Assembly: GCF_014217805.1 (NCBI RefSeq)
Contig: NZ_CP055156.1
Span: 4,532,585-4,596,584 of the forward strand
Length of the DNA: 64,000 nucleotides
Origin: Adhaeribacter swui
GTDB lineage: Bacteria; Bacteroidota; Bacteroidia; Cytophagales; Hymenobacteraceae
Direction: 5' to 3'
Part shown: piece after piece, positions 9,831 to 19,169 of the stretch
Position numbering within the stretch: position 1 is the first letter of the stretch
Layout: each line of letters begins with the position of its first letter
Made by a program: the position numbers and the translations under genes
Notes under the pieces: model-generated
Databases searched by the model: none
What the model was told of the DNA's origin: nothing
The model's input: only the letters and a program-made list of their open reading frames with translations

Positions 9831-9925
9831 TTAGGTAAATTAAAGTAATAGGTTTATTGGTTTGATGGATATCATTGATATATAATATTATATAATTTTA
9901 AAATTTCAAAAAAATTGTCCGGTTT

Positions 9926-10366
9926 ATGGCCGCCTATTACCCACCCGTTGGCTTTCATTTTAAAGTAGATATCCCCGGTATTGGAGCCGGAGATAAAGAC
10001 ATGCGGTTTCAGGAAGTAACCGGATTGAGCGCCGAAATTGGCGTAGAGGAACTAGCCGTAGGTGGCGAAAACCGGTTTACCTACCGGCTTCCTACCCGAG
10101 CTAAATACGCCAACGTAGTATTAAAACGCGGCATGCTCAAAGACTCCGGATTAATTAAATGGTTCCGGAATGCGATCGAGAACTTTGAATTTGAGCCCGT
10201 GGATTTAAGCGTGCATTTGCTCAACGAGAAACACGAAGTACTTAACTCCTGGGATTTCCGGCAAGCTTATCCCGTTAAATGGGTCATCTCGGATTTCAAG
10301 GCCTTAGAAAACTCCCTGGTAGTAGAAACCATCGAACTAGCCTACCAATTCTTCACGAGGAAGTGA
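9926..10366 (+). CDS. Second eCIS tube protein (Afp5-like, tube initiator candidate)
   Basis: A 146-residue tube paralogue. PVGFHFKVDI, FQEVTGLSAEIGVEEL, VVLKRGMLKDSGL and ETIELAYQFF match the family in order. The order in the cluster (after sheath and main tube, before DUF5908 and LysM protein) matches Afp5, which in structures joins the tube to the baseplate hub. It could instead be an alternative major tube subunit. The start ATG at 9926 gives MAAYYPPVGFHF, the usual length for the family. A 29-bp perfect inverted repeat pair follows the gene. Confidence 0.92.
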   Translation: MAAYYPPVGFHFKVDIPGIGAGDKDMRFQEVTGLSAEIGVEELAVGGENRFTYRLPTRAKYANVVLKRGMLKDSGLIKWFRNAIENFEFEPVDLSVHLLNEKHEVLNSWDFRQAYPVKWVISDFKALENSLVVETIELAYQFFTRK

Positions 10367-10383
10367 GGGCGAGTTGGAAAGGT

Positions 10384-10691
10384 GGAAGGTTGCAGGTTAC
10401 AAGTTGCAGGTTGCAAGTTGGTTTGTTGGAAAGTTAAAAGAATAAGACCGTTTGCTTTTTAAGTGAAAAAAGGAATACTATCTCATAAACTTGTAGGATT
10501 ACGACTGGATAAATTAGTAAGAATAAACTTGTACTAAAACTTAAAATTTAAAATAGTAAATGTATGGATTATAATAAATTATAAATTTTAAAAAGCTTAT
10601 CAGAATAATCCTGAATACACCTTTTAGAACCTTCAATCTGCACCCTCCAACTTACAACCTGTAACCTGCAACTTGTAACCTGCAACCTTCC
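10384..10691. repeat. 29-bp perfect inverted repeat pair enclosing a 250-base spacer
   Basis: Bases 10384-10412 (GGAAGGTTGCAGGTTACAAG...) reappear exactly as reverse complement at 10663-10691, and weaker pairing continues outside. The arms are built from degenerate 7-mers of the GGTTRCA and AAGTTG type. The same sequence family occurs near 13360-13440, 14490-14515, 14620-14660 and 19080-19165. A long stem could form in the transcript between the tube genes and DUF5908. The 10367-10711 gap holds no other gene that I can support. Confidence 0.8.
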
Positions 10692-10711
10692 AACCTTTCA
10701 ACCAAAAATCA

Positions 10712-10882
10712 ATGCCAGTACAAATAAATGAAATGGTGATCCGGGCTAATATTATTGAAGGAACTTCCCGTGATAAAAATAACCAAGCACCGGCTGCGGC
10801 GGGTGAAGTGAACAAGGAAGAACTGGTAAAAGAATGTGCGGCCCTGGTGCTGGAAATACTACAAACTAAAAATCAACGGTAA
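10712..10882 (+). CDS. Small DUF5908 family eCIS protein (Afp6-like position)
   Basis: A 56-residue reading frame: MPVQINEMVIRANIIEG, a short variable middle, then EELVKECAALVLEILQTKN. This matches the DUF5908 pattern: a conserved MPxxIxEMVIR start and a C-terminal amphipathic helix ending VLEIL. DUF5908 genes are found in contractile injection clusters between the tube genes and the LysM gene, the same place as Afp6 and Pvc6. Its role is not established; a small chaperone or baseplate part is possible. The stop overlaps the next start (TAATG at 10880-10884), which implies translational coupling with the LysM protein. It is easily missed because of its length. Confidence 0.85.
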   Translation: MPVQINEMVIRANIIEGTSRDKNNQAPAAAGEVNKEELVKECAALVLEILQTKNQR

Positions 10883-11598
10883 TGGCGGAAACGAACCTGC
10901 GGATTATTGCTTACGGTAAACCCAAAGACGGAGATCCATCCAAAGAAATCGGGGATTTTACCGTGGATTTTAACCCGAACACTTTTACGGTAAATAACAA
11001 AATTGAGTACAAACAACCCGATGCCAAAGGCCAAACGGGCGGCGATCCGGTATTTGAAAAAATTCCACCCTTGGAGTTTAGTCTGGAGTTTACCATCGAT
11101 GGTACCGGCGTAGCCATGGGTAATTTATCGCCGGATAAAAAAAATAATTTTAAAAATAAAAAACACGACTACGTTAAATCACAAATTATAAAACTACGCG
11201 AGGTAACCGGCAGCGGCATTAACGGCGATATTCACCGGCCCAACTACCTGGCTTTATTATGGGGCACCTTCCGGCTGGAGTGCGTTATTACCGCCTTAAA
11301 CATTACGTATAATTTGTTCGATGCCGAAGGAACGCCTTTGCGCGCCAAGGTAACCTGTAATTTCCTGGAACGGATTGCGCCTGGCAAAGGAGGGCGGCAA
11401 TCGCGCCTCGAGTCGCCGGATTTAACAAAATACCAAGTAGTGCGCGAGTGCGATATTTTGCCGCTGATTGCCCGCAACAACTACGAAGACTCCGCTTATT
11501 ACCTGCAATTGGCGCGGGTAAATAAATTAAAAAATTTCCGGAACATTCCGCCGGGTGTTACTTTGATTTTACCTCCAATGGTTGAGCAAGATGCCTGA
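10882..11598 (+). CDS. LysM-containing baseplate hub adaptor (Afp7-like, T4 gp53-type)
   Basis: A 238-residue protein. The N-terminal two thirds fit the Afp7/gp53-type fold (FTVDFNPNTFTVNNKIEYK, then PPLEFSLEFTIDGTG). The C-terminus is a LysM-like module: DILPLIARNNYEDSAYYLQL, VNKLKNFRNIPPGVTLILPP. In related particles it links the tube initiator to the VgrG-type spike at the centre of the baseplate; the LysM fold acts as a structural clamp rather than a sugar binder. Its start overlaps the DUF5908 stop by one base, and its stop overlaps the next ATG by eight bases, so three genes are translationally coupled. Confidence 0.9.
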   Translation: MAETNLRIIAYGKPKDGDPSKEIGDFTVDFNPNTFTVNNKIEYKQPDAKGQTGGDPVFEKIPPLEFSLEFTIDGTGVAMGNLSPDKKNNFKNKKHDYVKSQIIKLREVTGSGINGDIHRPNYLALLWGTFRLECVITALNITYNLFDAEGTPLRAKVTCNFLERIAPGKGGRQSRLESPDLTKYQVVRECDILPLIARNNYEDSAYYLQLARVNKLKNFRNIPPGVTLILPPMVEQDA

Positions 11599-13357
11599 AA
11601 CTGCAAATACTTTAGCTGCGCGCGAACAGCCTACCGATTTAGTAAACTTTAAAATAAAGTTAAATGGCAACGCTATGAACGGCGAGTACGCGGTAGTAGG
11701 ATTACAAATTTTTAAAAATTTAAATAAAATCTCTTACGCCCGGCTAACCCTGGCGGACGGAGACCCAGCTAAACAAGATTTTGAAATCAGCAGCAAGGAA
11801 GCGGCCTTGGTGCCGGGGAGTGAAATGGAAATTGCTATGGGGTATCATGGTCGGGCGCAAGTGGTTTTTAAAGGCATAATCGTGAAGCAAGCCTTACGGT
11901 CGGGAAAAAATAAAAAATCGTATGTAACCATTGAGGCCAAAGACAAAGCCATTAAACTGGCCGGTAATCGCCATAATGTTTGCTTTTTAAATAAATCGGA
12001 TAAAGACATTATCGAGCAAATATGTACGAAAGCCGGGCTCAGCAGCCGCGATCTGGATATAGCCGTTACCCCCGGTAAACACGCGCAGATGGTACAGTAC
12101 AACGTAAGTGATTGGGATTTTATATTGTCCCGGGCCGAGATGAACGGCATGCTGGTGTTTCCGGACGATAACAAACTCATCATTAAAAAGCCCGATACTA
12201 ACCAGGCTCCGGTGAAAGACATTACTTATGGCGTAGACGTGATTGAATTTGAAAGCGAGCTGGACGCGGGTTCACAGTTAAAACAAGTAAAAGCCCAAAG
12301 CTGGAATGCACAAGATCAGAAATTAGAAGAATCGCCGGAAGCAAGCATAAGTTTTAAAGAACCGGGTAACGTTAAAGCCAACCAATTAGCGGAAGCCTTA
12401 AACCGCCAGGAAAATACCCTGATACACGGGGCTGCCTTAACTGCTGATGAATTAAAAGCCTGGAGCGAAGCCCGGTTGCTAAAAAGCCGCTTGGCCAAAG
12501 TAATGGGTCGTGTTAAATTAAAAGGAACTACGGAAATTAAGTTAAATCAAGTGGTTAAGTTAATTGGGTTCAGCCAAAGGTTTAATGGTCCGGTGTTGGT
12601 AACGGGGCTGCGGCACAGCTACGAACAATCCATTTGGGAAACCGATATGCAGTTTGGTTTTCCGGAGCAATGGTTTTACCAGCGCGAAGATATTCTGGAA
12701 AAACCGGCCGCTGGTTTACTGCCTTGCATTAACGGCTTGCAAATTGGCTTGGTAACGCAGTTAGAAAACGACCCGGAACAACAAGACCGGGTGCAAATTC
12801 AATTGCCTTTAATCGATAACAAAGAAGCCATTTGGGCCCGCATGGCCAGCCTGGATGCCGGCAAAGAACGGGGGGCTTTTTTTCGACCCGAAATTAACGA
12901 CGAAGTAGTGGTCGGTTTCTTGAACGATGATCCACGTCACCCTATTATTCTGGGCATGCTGCACAGCAGCGCCAAACCGGCGCCTCTAGTGGCCTCAGAC
13001 GACAACAACGAAAAAGGTTTTGTCACCCGGAGTAAAATGAAACTAACTTTTAACGACGAGAAAAACACGATTAACCTGGAAACCCCCAAAGGCAAAAAAA
13101 TAGAAATCAACGACGATCAAAACACCATTACGCTCTCGGACCAAAACAATAATAAAATTACGCTGGACGCTTCCGGCATTAAAATCGAAAGCGCAAAAGA
13201 TATAATCCTGAAAACCACCGTTGGCAACATTAAAATGGAAGCAGTAAATATCGAAAGCAAAGCCAAAGCCCAATACAGCGCCGAAGGCAGCGCCACCGCC
13301 AGCCTCCAATCCTCCGGCCAAACCGTGGTAAAAGGCTCTATTGTGAATATTAATTAG
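11591..13357 (+). CDS. VgrG-like spike protein of the eCIS (Afp8-like)
   Basis: A 588-residue spike protein. Residues ~1-365 are the gp27-like hub. Residues ~375-465 are a gp5-type OB fold (GLQIGLVTQLENDPEQQDRV, then FFRPEINDEVVVGF and HPIILGMLHS). From ~475 to the end runs a repetitive beta-helix needle (NTINLETPKGKKIEINDDQN, NTITLSDQNNNKITLD). It should trimerise and be capped by the PAAR protein encoded next. The ATG at 11591 is preferred to an in-frame TTG at 11582, because ATGCCTGA overlaps the preceding stop and such overlaps recur in this cluster. No C-terminal toxin extension is present, so cargo must travel elsewhere, probably in the tube lumen. Confidence 0.93.
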   Translation: MPETANTLAAREQPTDLVNFKIKLNGNAMNGEYAVVGLQIFKNLNKISYARLTLADGDPAKQDFEISSKEAALVPGSEMEIAMGYHGRAQVVFKGIIVKQALRSGKNKKSYVTIEAKDKAIKLAGNRHNVCFLNKSDKDIIEQICTKAGLSSRDLDIAVTPGKHAQMVQYNVSDWDFILSRAEMNGMLVFPDDNKLIIKKPDTNQAPVKDITYGVDVIEFESELDAGSQLKQVKAQSWNAQDQKLEESPEASISFKEPGNVKANQLAEALNRQENTLIHGAALTADELKAWSEARLLKSRLAKVMGRVKLKGTTEIKLNQVVKLIGFSQRFNGPVLVTGLRHSYEQSIWETDMQFGFPEQWFYQREDILEKPAAGLLPCINGLQIGLVTQLENDPEQQDRVQIQLPLIDNKEAIWARMASLDAGKERGAFFRPEINDEVVVGFLNDDPRHPIILGMLHSSAKPAPLVASDDNNEKGFVTRSKMKLTFNDEKNTINLETPKGKKIEINDDQNTITLSDQNNNKITLDASGIKIESAKDIILKTTVGNIKMEAVNIESKAKAQYSAEGSATASLQSSGQTVVKGSIVNIN

Positions 13358-13768
13358 TTAGAAAGTTGGAAGGTTGGAAAATTGAAAGGTTGGAAAGTTG
13401 GAAGGTTGTAAAGTTGCAGGTTACAAGTTGGAAGTTTCAAGTTGAAAATTTAAATTTTTTAAATTCTGCTGACCTGCTATGCAACAGATAGCTTTAGCCA
13501 GGTGCAAAGAACGACGCTAAACTGTTTGAGCGTTCAGCGAGTAGCGTCTTGACTTTTTTGGTTCTTTTTGTGTCAAGACAAAAAGAACAAGAAGCGAGCA
13601 ATGAAACAACTTCACTTTGAAATTACAACTACAGCAGCAGCTATGCGAACGAGAATTACTGGCAATTAACCAAAGCGCGGTGGCTATGCGAACGAGAGCT
13701 AGTTAGAAGAAATAAAAAATAGCTTCAGCAAAACGCAACAAGAACCCATAAAAGCAAAAAATTTAAAA
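13358..13768. repeat. Gap with low-complexity repeats and a mobile-looking extragenic repeat unit
   Basis: Bases ~13358-13445 are degenerate GGTTGGAAGTTG-type repeats like those near 10.4 kb. Bases ~13540-13590 hold a TTGAC-TTTTTTGG-TTCTTTTTGTGTCAAG unit in which GTCTTGAC... pairs with GTGTCAAGAC, an extragenic repeat type common in Bacteroidota. Further on, GCTATGCGAACGAGA occurs twice (near 13643 and 13684). I see no credible gene here, and the gap interrupts the spike and PAAR genes, which are otherwise expected to be adjacent. Confidence 0.5.
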
Positions 13769-14059
13769 ATGCCTTTAGCAGCCCGCGTAACCGATATGCA
13801 TACCTGCCCCATGGTAACAGGCGTAGTGCCCCACGTGGGCGGGCCGGTTTTACCTCCCGGCAATCCAACAGTTTTTATTGGCGGTTTGCCGGCCGCCACG
13901 GTGGGAGATATGCTGGTTTGCGCGGGCGGGCCCGATAGTATTTTAAAAGGCTCGGCTACGGTATTTATTGGTAAAAAGCCTGCCGTCCGCATGGGCGACC
14001 CGACGGTGCATGGGGGCATGATAGTAGTGGGGTGTGCCAATGTAATGATAGGCGGTTAA
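13769..14059 (+). CDS. PAAR-repeat spike tip protein (Afp10-like)
   Basis: A 96-residue PAAR protein. It has the VTDMHTCP opening, the GGLPAATVGD turn and the MGDPTVHGG strand typical of the family. H11, C13, C51, H81 and C89 are placed as the metal-binding residues of the cone. It should cap the trimeric spike and pierce the target membrane. It has no extension domain, so it carries no fused effector. The stop is three bases from the ATG of the gp25-like gene, so the two are translated together. The long repeat-filled gap before it is unusual for a spike-PAAR pair. Confidence 0.95.
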   Translation: MPLAARVTDMHTCPMVTGVVPHVGGPVLPPGNPTVFIGGLPAATVGDMLVCAGGPDSILKGSATVFIGKKPAVRMGDPTVHGGMIVVGCANVMIGG

Positions 14060-14062
14060 TAA

Positions 14063-14482
14063 ATGGACGCATTTTTTCAAAATTTTACGGGTAACGGCTG
14101 GAAATTTCCGGTAGAGTTTGATTCTAATTCCGGTTCAGTTGTGCTGTTATCCGGCGAAGAAGATATTCGCAACAGTTTAGAGGTTTTGTTCTCGACGCGA
14201 GTGGGGGAGCGCCTCATGCATGCCCGCTATGGTTCTTCTTTATCCAGTTTTTTGTTTATGCCCATGCACAAAAGCAACTTAACTTACCTGGAAGCCGTGG
14301 TGCGCGACGAAATCCTGTTTAACGAACCCCGCATTGTTATCACCGATATAGAGTTGCGATTAGCCCCCGATGAAAGTAACCGGCTGGATATTGCCATAGC
14401 ATACAAAATAACTGCCACTAACAACCGGTACAACTATGTCTATCCTTTTTACCTGAAAGAAGCCACCAATTTGGAGTGGTGA
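14063..14482 (+). CDS. gp25-like baseplate wedge protein (Afp9-like)
   Basis: A 139-residue protein of the gpW/gp25 family: GWKFPVEFD, then EEDIRNSLEVLFSTRVGERL and the GSSLSSFLF helix, then EPRIVITDIELRL. In T4, T6SS (TssE) and Afp this protein joins the wedge to the first sheath ring and starts sheath polymerisation; the EDI-x-x-L and R-x-GER motif residues are present. It sits between PAAR and the first giant baseplate protein. The order PAAR then gp25 differs from the gene numbering of Afp, where gp25 precedes PAAR, but both are adjacent as expected. Confidence 0.95.
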   Translation: MDAFFQNFTGNGWKFPVEFDSNSGSVVLLSGEEDIRNSLEVLFSTRVGERLMHARYGSSLSSFLFMPMHKSNLTYLEAVVRDEILFNEPRIVITDIELRLAPDESNRLDIAIAYKITATNNRYNYVYPFYLKEATNLEW

Positions 14483-14489
14483 GTATTGG

Positions 14490-14660
14490 TTGAAAGGTTT
14501 AAAAGTTGGAAGGTTGTAATTTTAATAATGAATAAAACTATTAATGAAAAATATAATGCTGCGCTTTCATAAAGAAGAAGCTAAACTTTAGCTGTCTGGT
14601 TATTAAGTACATCCGCAATATAAACCTTCCAACTTTCAAACCTTCCAACCTTCAAACCAA
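14490..14660. repeat. Inverted low-complexity repeats flanking a short spacer
   Basis: Bases ~14490-14515 (GGTTGAAAGGTTTAAAAGTT) and ~14622-14660 (rc GGTTTGAAGGTTGGAAGG) are inverted copies of the same degenerate 7-mer family seen at 10.4 and 13.4 kb. They lie between the gp25-like gene and the first giant baseplate gene. Confidence 0.6.
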
Positions 14661-14673
14661 TAAACCTGTAACC

Positions 14674-17600
14674 ATGAATGATCTGCGAAGTTTTGGTAAT
14701 GTTTTAAAACAGGAAGGAACTTCCCGGTACGAGCGTTTTTTGCCCGCCCTGGATCCCGGATCGGTTTTACTGGATGACCGGCAGTTGCAGGACTTTATTT
14801 CTTTTGCGCAGCGGTACGCCAAACAGGTGCTGTTTGTACCGCAGCAGGCATCGGAGGTGGATTTAACAACCACTTGGGAAGATTTTTTTAAAAATAACAG
14901 CGTTCTGCTGCTTGCCCATATTGCCACTAAAAACGTGGCTGCCTACAAAGAAACCCACGACCATTTACTGGCGCTTTTTAACCGGGAAAATAACCTGAAC
15001 AACTTTAACGAACTGCTTGAATTTACTTTTTCCCGGTACAAAAAAATTAACAGTTGGTATTATGCTTCAGCCGCCGATGGTGCTTTAAACTTTGATTTAA
15101 AACTTTACATTAGCTCGTATTTGCGTCCCGAACTGGAAAGTTTGCAGGAAATGCTGCTGTATACCCGCAACCTCTTGGTAAATCAGAACTACCGCCTCCC
15201 GGATTTTCAAACAGATTTATTTAGTAGCCGTAGCACCGCGGCCGATAACGAACGGGAAATTAATGCTATTTTTAAAAATTTTAATTTTTCCGGAAGCCAG
15301 GCAAATCAACTAAACGCCCATGAAAAAGTAAAAGAAATTTTAAAACAGGATAATGTATGGGCGCTCCAGGATAAAGAAAATAGTAGCTTGCGCGAACGGC
15401 TGTTTGCCGGCAAAACCGACGAAGAAAAACGGAGCAGCGCCGCCTTGCGGTTAAACAAAATTTTTGAGGCGGTATATTATGCCACTGAAAATATAGTAAA
15501 CCACTCCCGTCATTATTTCGAAGAAATTATTCGCCAGCAGCAAAATCATCCGCCCCATTTAGCTTTGTTTATCGCTTTTATAAAGTTATATGGTTATGCC
15601 CAGCAAGAACTAAATAATTTACCCCGGAAACACCTGGATTTTTACTACAAAGAAGTTTTACAAATTAAAACCAAGTCCGCGGTACCCGACCAAGCTTACA
15701 TAATTTTAGAATTAGCCAAAGGATTTGAAACCACTTTTTTAAAAAAAGGCACCTTATTTACCGCTGGCAAAGACAAACAAAACACCGAACTGATTTACCA
15801 ATTGCAGGATGATATTACCGTTACCAAAGCGCAGGTGGCCGCCGTGCATACCTTGTTCCTGCAACAAGACGCGAACAAACAAACCCTGAATTACTACACC
15901 GAAAAGCTAACTATAAACCCGGAAGCAAATACCGAAAACATCGAGGTAGCTTCCTGGAAAATGTTTGGCGAAGCAAAAACACCCACTCTTGCGGAAGTGG
16001 GTTTTGGTATTGCCTCCACGCAGTTTTACCTGGCTAAAGGCGAAAGAAAAGTAACCCTGGTGCTGGAAACCGAAGAACCTGTTCCGGTGGAACAATTTAA
16101 TACCCGGCTGTTGCGGCTTTTGCTTACCGGCGAAAAAGGCTGGCTAAACAGCGACGATGTCAACAGCGGTATCAGCGTGCAATCCTTAATCCGCACGATC
16201 CCTACAACCTTAGAGTTAAATTTTAGTGTGTCAGCTACGCAGGAGTCCGCAATTGTGGCTTTTGATCCGGCCACGCACGCCGGTAATTTTGCTACGAAGA
16301 TGCCGGTAGTGCAATTTATTTTAAAATTTCCGCGCCGCCAGCTACTGTCCGAAGACCCGCAGTATGCCCTGTATCAGGAGCACATTCAACAGTTAAATGT
16401 GCTGCAGCAATTGCACATAAAAAGCGCCCGCATTCAGGCGCAAGTCGGTAGCTTAAACGCTCCGGTAAGTTTTGACGGCGTAAAAGAATTGATTCTGGAA
16501 AACAATGATGCCCCAATTGATAGCAAAAAACCGTTTTATCCTTTTACACCAATACCTAAAGTGGGTTCTGCTTTTTACTTGGGCTGCAAGGATTTATTTT
16601 ATAAAAAAATAGATAAACTAACCGTAAACCTGGAGTGGCTCTTGCCCGATAATTTTAGCACCTACTACAACAAATACCTGCCACCCTACGATTCGCATCA
16701 GTTTAAAGTTGCTTTAAGCATTCTGGTAAATAAGCGCTGGAAAAAAATAAGTGAAGTTTCGGTGATTGATAAAGACGCCAGCGGCCCACGGTTTAAAGTA
16801 TTACGTCTGGATTTTAGCAAAATAATCTCTACTCCGGAAAACGAACCGGACATGGATGTAGCCACCGTGGATAACGAGCACCAGGACGGTACCTTGCGCT
16901 TAAAACTGAATTACCCGGATTTTGGGCATAGCATTTATCCGCAGTTAATTACTACCGCCGTTATGGAAAAAGCTTCGTCGAAGTACGGTTCCGTAGATTT
17001 CTATAAAATTGTAAAAAAGCAACTCCACGATTCCCGGATTACCATTAAGCTGCCCGATGACATGGCGCAACGCGGCGGCTCTTTGCGCGTGGTGTACGAC
17101 ATCCTGGAAAAAGTGCCCAACCCGGCTCAGGCCCGCAGCATGATTATCAATAGCTTAAGTGAAATGATCCGACGGGTAAATGGTACCCATTTACTGGTGC
17201 GTAAGCCCAAGCCTACCCCGGAACAGGAAACCGGAACGCCCGAAAAAGAAGGCCAGGTTATCGTGAACGACGATAATTACATCGAGCGGATTTTGCGATT
17301 TTTAAAAAAAATAAATTTGGTAGCAGATACCATTTACTACGATAAAGATAAGCAAGGCGCCCCGGAAGTAGTAAACGAGGTAAAAGAAAAAGTAACCCGC
17401 CAGGCCGATTTTATCTTACCCACCGACCGGGAATTGGAAAACGTAATTGTAACAGAAGCCAGCAACGCCATTGGCAAAACCGTAGCCAACGTGGTAGACG
17501 AAATTTTAGCCACCCGCGCAAACCAGGTAGCTGATCCGGTGCAGGTATCGGCTTTGTTAGCCCAGGAATTTAAAGAGGCCAACGAAGTAATCAACGACAT

Positions 17601-19032
17601 GATTGCCCGCAAAATAGCCATCCTGTTATCGTCGAATGAATTACCGCCGCCACCTTACGCGCCTTTAATAAACGCTATCTCGCTAAGTTATACCAGTACC
17701 AAACTAGCCGTTCCCCCCAACGATCTGTTTTATCACATTACTCCTTTGGGTGTTTTTCCTGCAAACAAGTATGGCAGCAACAGCAATGGCGCGGGCACTT
17801 TAGCAAAACCTGCGGCCGTGTTCCCGAAATACCTGTTGGCGCAAGGGCCGGGTACCGCTACTATGCCGGGCATGTTATTTATCGGGCTCCGCGAGGTTGT
17901 ACCCAACCAAAATTTAGCCTTGCTGGTGCAGGTAGCCGAAGGGTCACGGGTAAACGATAAAAAACCGCCCGTCGTTCATTGGTGGTTCCGCCACAACGCC
18001 GAATGGCGGCCACTAAGCGAAGATGCCTTAATTTCGGATAGTACTTACGGCTTACAAACAACGGGTATCCTGCAATTTGCCATTCCGGCCAACGCCGAAA
18101 ACCAGACGGGTATTTTTAACACGAACCATTTATTTTGGTTATGCGCCAGCGTAGCCAGCGATACCGACGCATTTCCGCAATTAATTTCTGTAAAAGCCCA
18201 GGCGGCTCAAGTAACGTTTTTAGATCAAGAAAACGATCCGCAGCATTTGGCTTTACCTCTGGAAGCCAATAAAATTAAAAATTTAGTTGAGAAGATACCC
18301 GATATAAAAAAAGTAAGTCAGCCGGTTGCCTCCTTTGGGGGCCAAATGCAGGAACAGGATTCGGCATATTATACCCTCGTAAGCGAGCGGTTGCGTCATA
18401 AAAACCGGGCAATTACCAATTGGGATTTTGAGCGGTTGGTTTTAGATCATTTTCCGGCGGTATATAAAGTAAAGTGTCTGAACAATTATTATAACGGGCA
18501 ATTTGTTACTGGCCATGTTACGGTAGTACCCGTATCGGATTTACGCAACCGCAATTATTACGGCAGCAACTTGCTGTTTCCTAAGTTAAGTTACATCGAT
18601 TTGCGGGCCATCGAAAAAAAACTAAGTGCCCATGCTTCGCCGTTTGTAAAAATCCACGCCCTTAATCCGCAGCTAGACCAAATTTTAATCCGGTGTAAGG
18701 TGAAGTTCTACACCGGCGTAGACCAGGGTTTTTATTTGCAGCGCCTGAACGAAGAATTAATTCAGTTTTTAACCCCCTGGGCCAGCACAGATTCCGAATC
18801 GCTGGTTTTTTCCGCTAAGATTTACGCTTCGTCCATTATTAATTTTATTGACCAGCGCGAGTATGTGGATTATGTGCAAGACCTGATTATGCAGCAATAC
18901 ACCGAAACCGACCAGGGCGGTAAGATTTTCGCGGTAGATACCGACCAGCTTACGTCTTTAGTAGAAACCAAATTCACCACCGGCCACTCCATCCTGGTAT
19001 CTGCCCCCAAACACGAAATTGAACTGGTTTAA
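14674..19032 (+). CDS. Giant baseplate wedge protein, J-type (Afp11-like)
   Basis: A 1452-residue protein. The C-terminal third carries the marker region of eCIS baseplate proteins: VSERLRHKNRAITNWDFERL followed by FPAVYKVKCLNNYY, then a ferredoxin-like pair near the end (HALNPQLDQILIRCKVKFYT). The rest has helical N-terminal and beta-rich central parts of unknown fold. It should form the wedge arms with the next gene product and hold the hub ring around the spike. It is longer than phage gpJ proteins, as usual for eCIS. Afp11 against Afp12 assignment is uncertain. The start MNDLRSFGNVLKQEG is preceded by no clear SD, as usual here. Confidence 0.82.
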   Translation: MNDLRSFGNVLKQEGTSRYERFLPALDPGSVLLDDRQLQDFISFAQRYAKQVLFVPQQASEVDLTTTWEDFFKNNSVLLLAHIATKNVAAYKETHDHLLALFNRENNLNNFNELLEFTFSRYKKINSWYYASAADGALNFDLKLYISSYLRPELESLQEMLLYTRNLLVNQNYRLPDFQTDLFSSRSTAADNEREINAIFKNFNFSGSQANQLNAHEKVKEILKQDNVWALQDKENSSLRERLFAGKTDEEKRSSAALRLNKIFEAVYYATENIVNHSRHYFEEIIRQQQNHPPHLALFIAFIKLYGYAQQELNNLPRKHLDFYYKEVLQIKTKSAVPDQAYIILELAKGFETTFLKKGTLFTAGKDKQNTELIYQLQDDITVTKAQVAAVHTLFLQQDANKQTLNYYTEKLTINPEANTENIEVASWKMFGEAKTPTLAEVGFGIASTQFYLAKGERKVTLVLETEEPVPVEQFNTRLLRLLLTGEKGWLNSDDVNSGISVQSLIRTIPTTLELNFSVSATQESAIVAFDPATHAGNFATKMPVVQFILKFPRRQLLSEDPQYALYQEHIQQLNVLQQLHIKSARIQAQVGSLNAPVSFDGVKELILENNDAPIDSKKPFYPFTPIPKVGSAFYLGCKDLFYKKIDKLTVNLEWLLPDNFSTYYNKYLPPYDSHQFKVALSILVNKRWKKISEVSVIDKDASGPRFKVLRLDFSKIISTPENEPDMDVATVDNEHQDGTLRLKLNYPDFGHSIYPQLITTAVMEKASSKYGSVDFYKIVKKQLHDSRITIKLPDDMAQRGGSLRVVYDILEKVPNPAQARSMIINSLSEMIRRVNGTHLLVRKPKPTPEQETGTPEKEGQVIVNDDNYIERILRFLKKINLVADTIYYDKDKQGAPEVVNEVKEKVTRQADFILPTDRELENVIVTEASNAIGKTVANVVDEILATRANQVADPVQVSALLAQEFKEANEVINDMIARKIAILLSSNELPPPPYAPLINAISLSYTSTKLAVPPNDLFYHITPLGVFPANKYGSNSNGAGTLAKPAAVFPKYLLAQGPGTATMPGMLFIGLREVVPNQNLALLVQVAEGSRVNDKKPPVVHWWFRHNAEWRPLSEDALISDSTYGLQTTGILQFAIPANAENQTGIFNTNHLFWLCASVASDTDAFPQLISVKAQAAQVTFLDQENDPQHLALPLEANKIKNLVEKIPDIKKVSQPVASFGGQMQEQDSAYYTLVSERLRHKNRAITNWDFERLVLDHFPAVYKVKCLNNYYNGQFVTGHVTVVPVSDLRNRNYYGSNLLFPKLSYIDLRAIEKKLSAHASPFVKIHALNPQLDQILIRCKVKFYTGVDQGFYLQRLNEELIQFLTPWASTDSESLVFSAKIYASSIINFIDQREYVDYVQDLIMQQYTETDQGGKIFAVDTDQLTSLVETKFTTGHSILVSAPKHEIELV

Positions 19033-19059
19033 GTATTTAACCACTTGCCCAAAACAAGA

Positions 19060-19168
19060 AAATTTAAAAAATAAATCAACCAAAAACCCACAACCCACAA
19101 CCTATAACTTATAACAACCTGCAACTTGTAACCTGCAACTTATAAACAACCTGTAACCCACAACTAAA
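19060..19168. repeat. Low-complexity repeat tract before the second baseplate gene
   Basis: An array of AACCTGCAACTTGTAACC-type units in one orientation only. It belongs to the same family as the tracts at 10.4, 13.4 and 14.5 kb and is the reverse complement of the 13.4-kb tract. Confidence 0.6.
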
Positions 19169-19169
19169 T

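Noticed and set aside
11582-11590. TTG start for the VgrG-like gene
   Set aside because: The ATG three codons later overlaps the previous stop as ATGCCTGA, like other coupled starts in the locus.
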